Shown here one piece after another: positions 6,419 through 6,455 of a stretch of DNA of 6,455 bases (its first letter is position 1; the number at the start of each line of letters is the position of its first letter). This DNA comes from Cryomorphaceae bacterium (GTDB lineage Bacteria; Bacteroidota; Bacteroidia; Flavobacteriales_D; Crocinitomicaceae). The notes beneath the pieces were generated by a model. That model saw nothing but the letters and a program-made list of their open reading frames with translations. It ran no database searches and was not told the DNA's origin. A program made the position numbers and the translations under genes. The stretch covers positions 1 to 6,455 of the forward strand of contig JAIXRD010000170.1 in the NCBI GenBank assembly GCA_027485365.1, in the 5' to 3' direction.

Positions 6419-6455
6419 ATGTTAGTAACAATTCTCTTATTGATTTTTACGGTGG
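6419..6455 (+). CDS. Start of a further gene with hydrophobic N-terminus (3' end outside window)
   Basis: An ATG six bases after the thioesterase stop opens a frame encoding MLVTILLLIFTV before the window ends. The strongly hydrophobic start suggests a membrane anchor or signal peptide. Only 12 codons are visible, so no family can be assigned. The tight spacing suggests it belongs to the same transcription unit as the mscS-like and thioesterase genes. Confidence 0.55.
   Translation, partial: MLVTILLLIFTV

Overview
The window looks like a chromosomal stretch from a Bacteroidota member, plausibly Flavobacteriales. The genome is moderately AT-rich. No gene start has a convincing Shine-Dalgarno sequence at proper distance. 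The one clear promoter carries the Bacteroidota-type TAnnTTTG box about 20 bases before a start codon, and the DnaJ tail and NatA/NatB-type proteins resemble flavobacterial versions. This placement is inferred from sequence style, not from a search.

Layout. Positions 2-4604 (+ strand) hold a tightly packed run of five genes: the C-terminal half of dnaJ (cut by the window edge), a CPBP intramembrane protease, an ABC ATPase of the NatA type, its ABC-2 (NatB-type) permease, and a Ppx/GppA phosphatase. The junctions are a 4-base ATGA overlap, a 9-base gap, another ATGA overlap and a 9-base gap, so this is very probably one transcription unit entering from upstream. Next, on the - strand, is an AlkB-type 2-oxoglutarate dioxygenase (4567-5142), whose 3' end overlaps the phosphatase gene tail-to-tail by 38 bases. 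Diverging from it across about 62 bases is a + strand pair: a small MscS-type mechanosensitive channel (5205-5990) and a PaaI-type hotdog thioesterase (5966-6412), overlapping by 25 bases. A further + strand gene with a hydrophobic start begins at 6419 and runs off the window. There is no gene-free stretch longer than 62 bases, and I see no tRNA, rRNA, CRISPR array, insertion sequence or prophage feature.

How the genes may work together. The first cluster joins a protein-folding cochaperone, a membrane protease, an ABC-2 exporter and an enzyme of polyphosphate/(p)ppGpp metabolism, which suggests a stress and envelope theme. The CPBP-NatA-NatB trio is the most suggestive functional unit. The second cluster combines alkylation repair, osmotic release and a housekeeping thioesterase.

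I found no clearly new system. The items most worth checking are the CPBP/NatAB association, the MscS channel that lacks its usual C-terminal end exactly where it overlaps the next gene, and the compact, partly overlapping alkB/mscS divergent promoter region.
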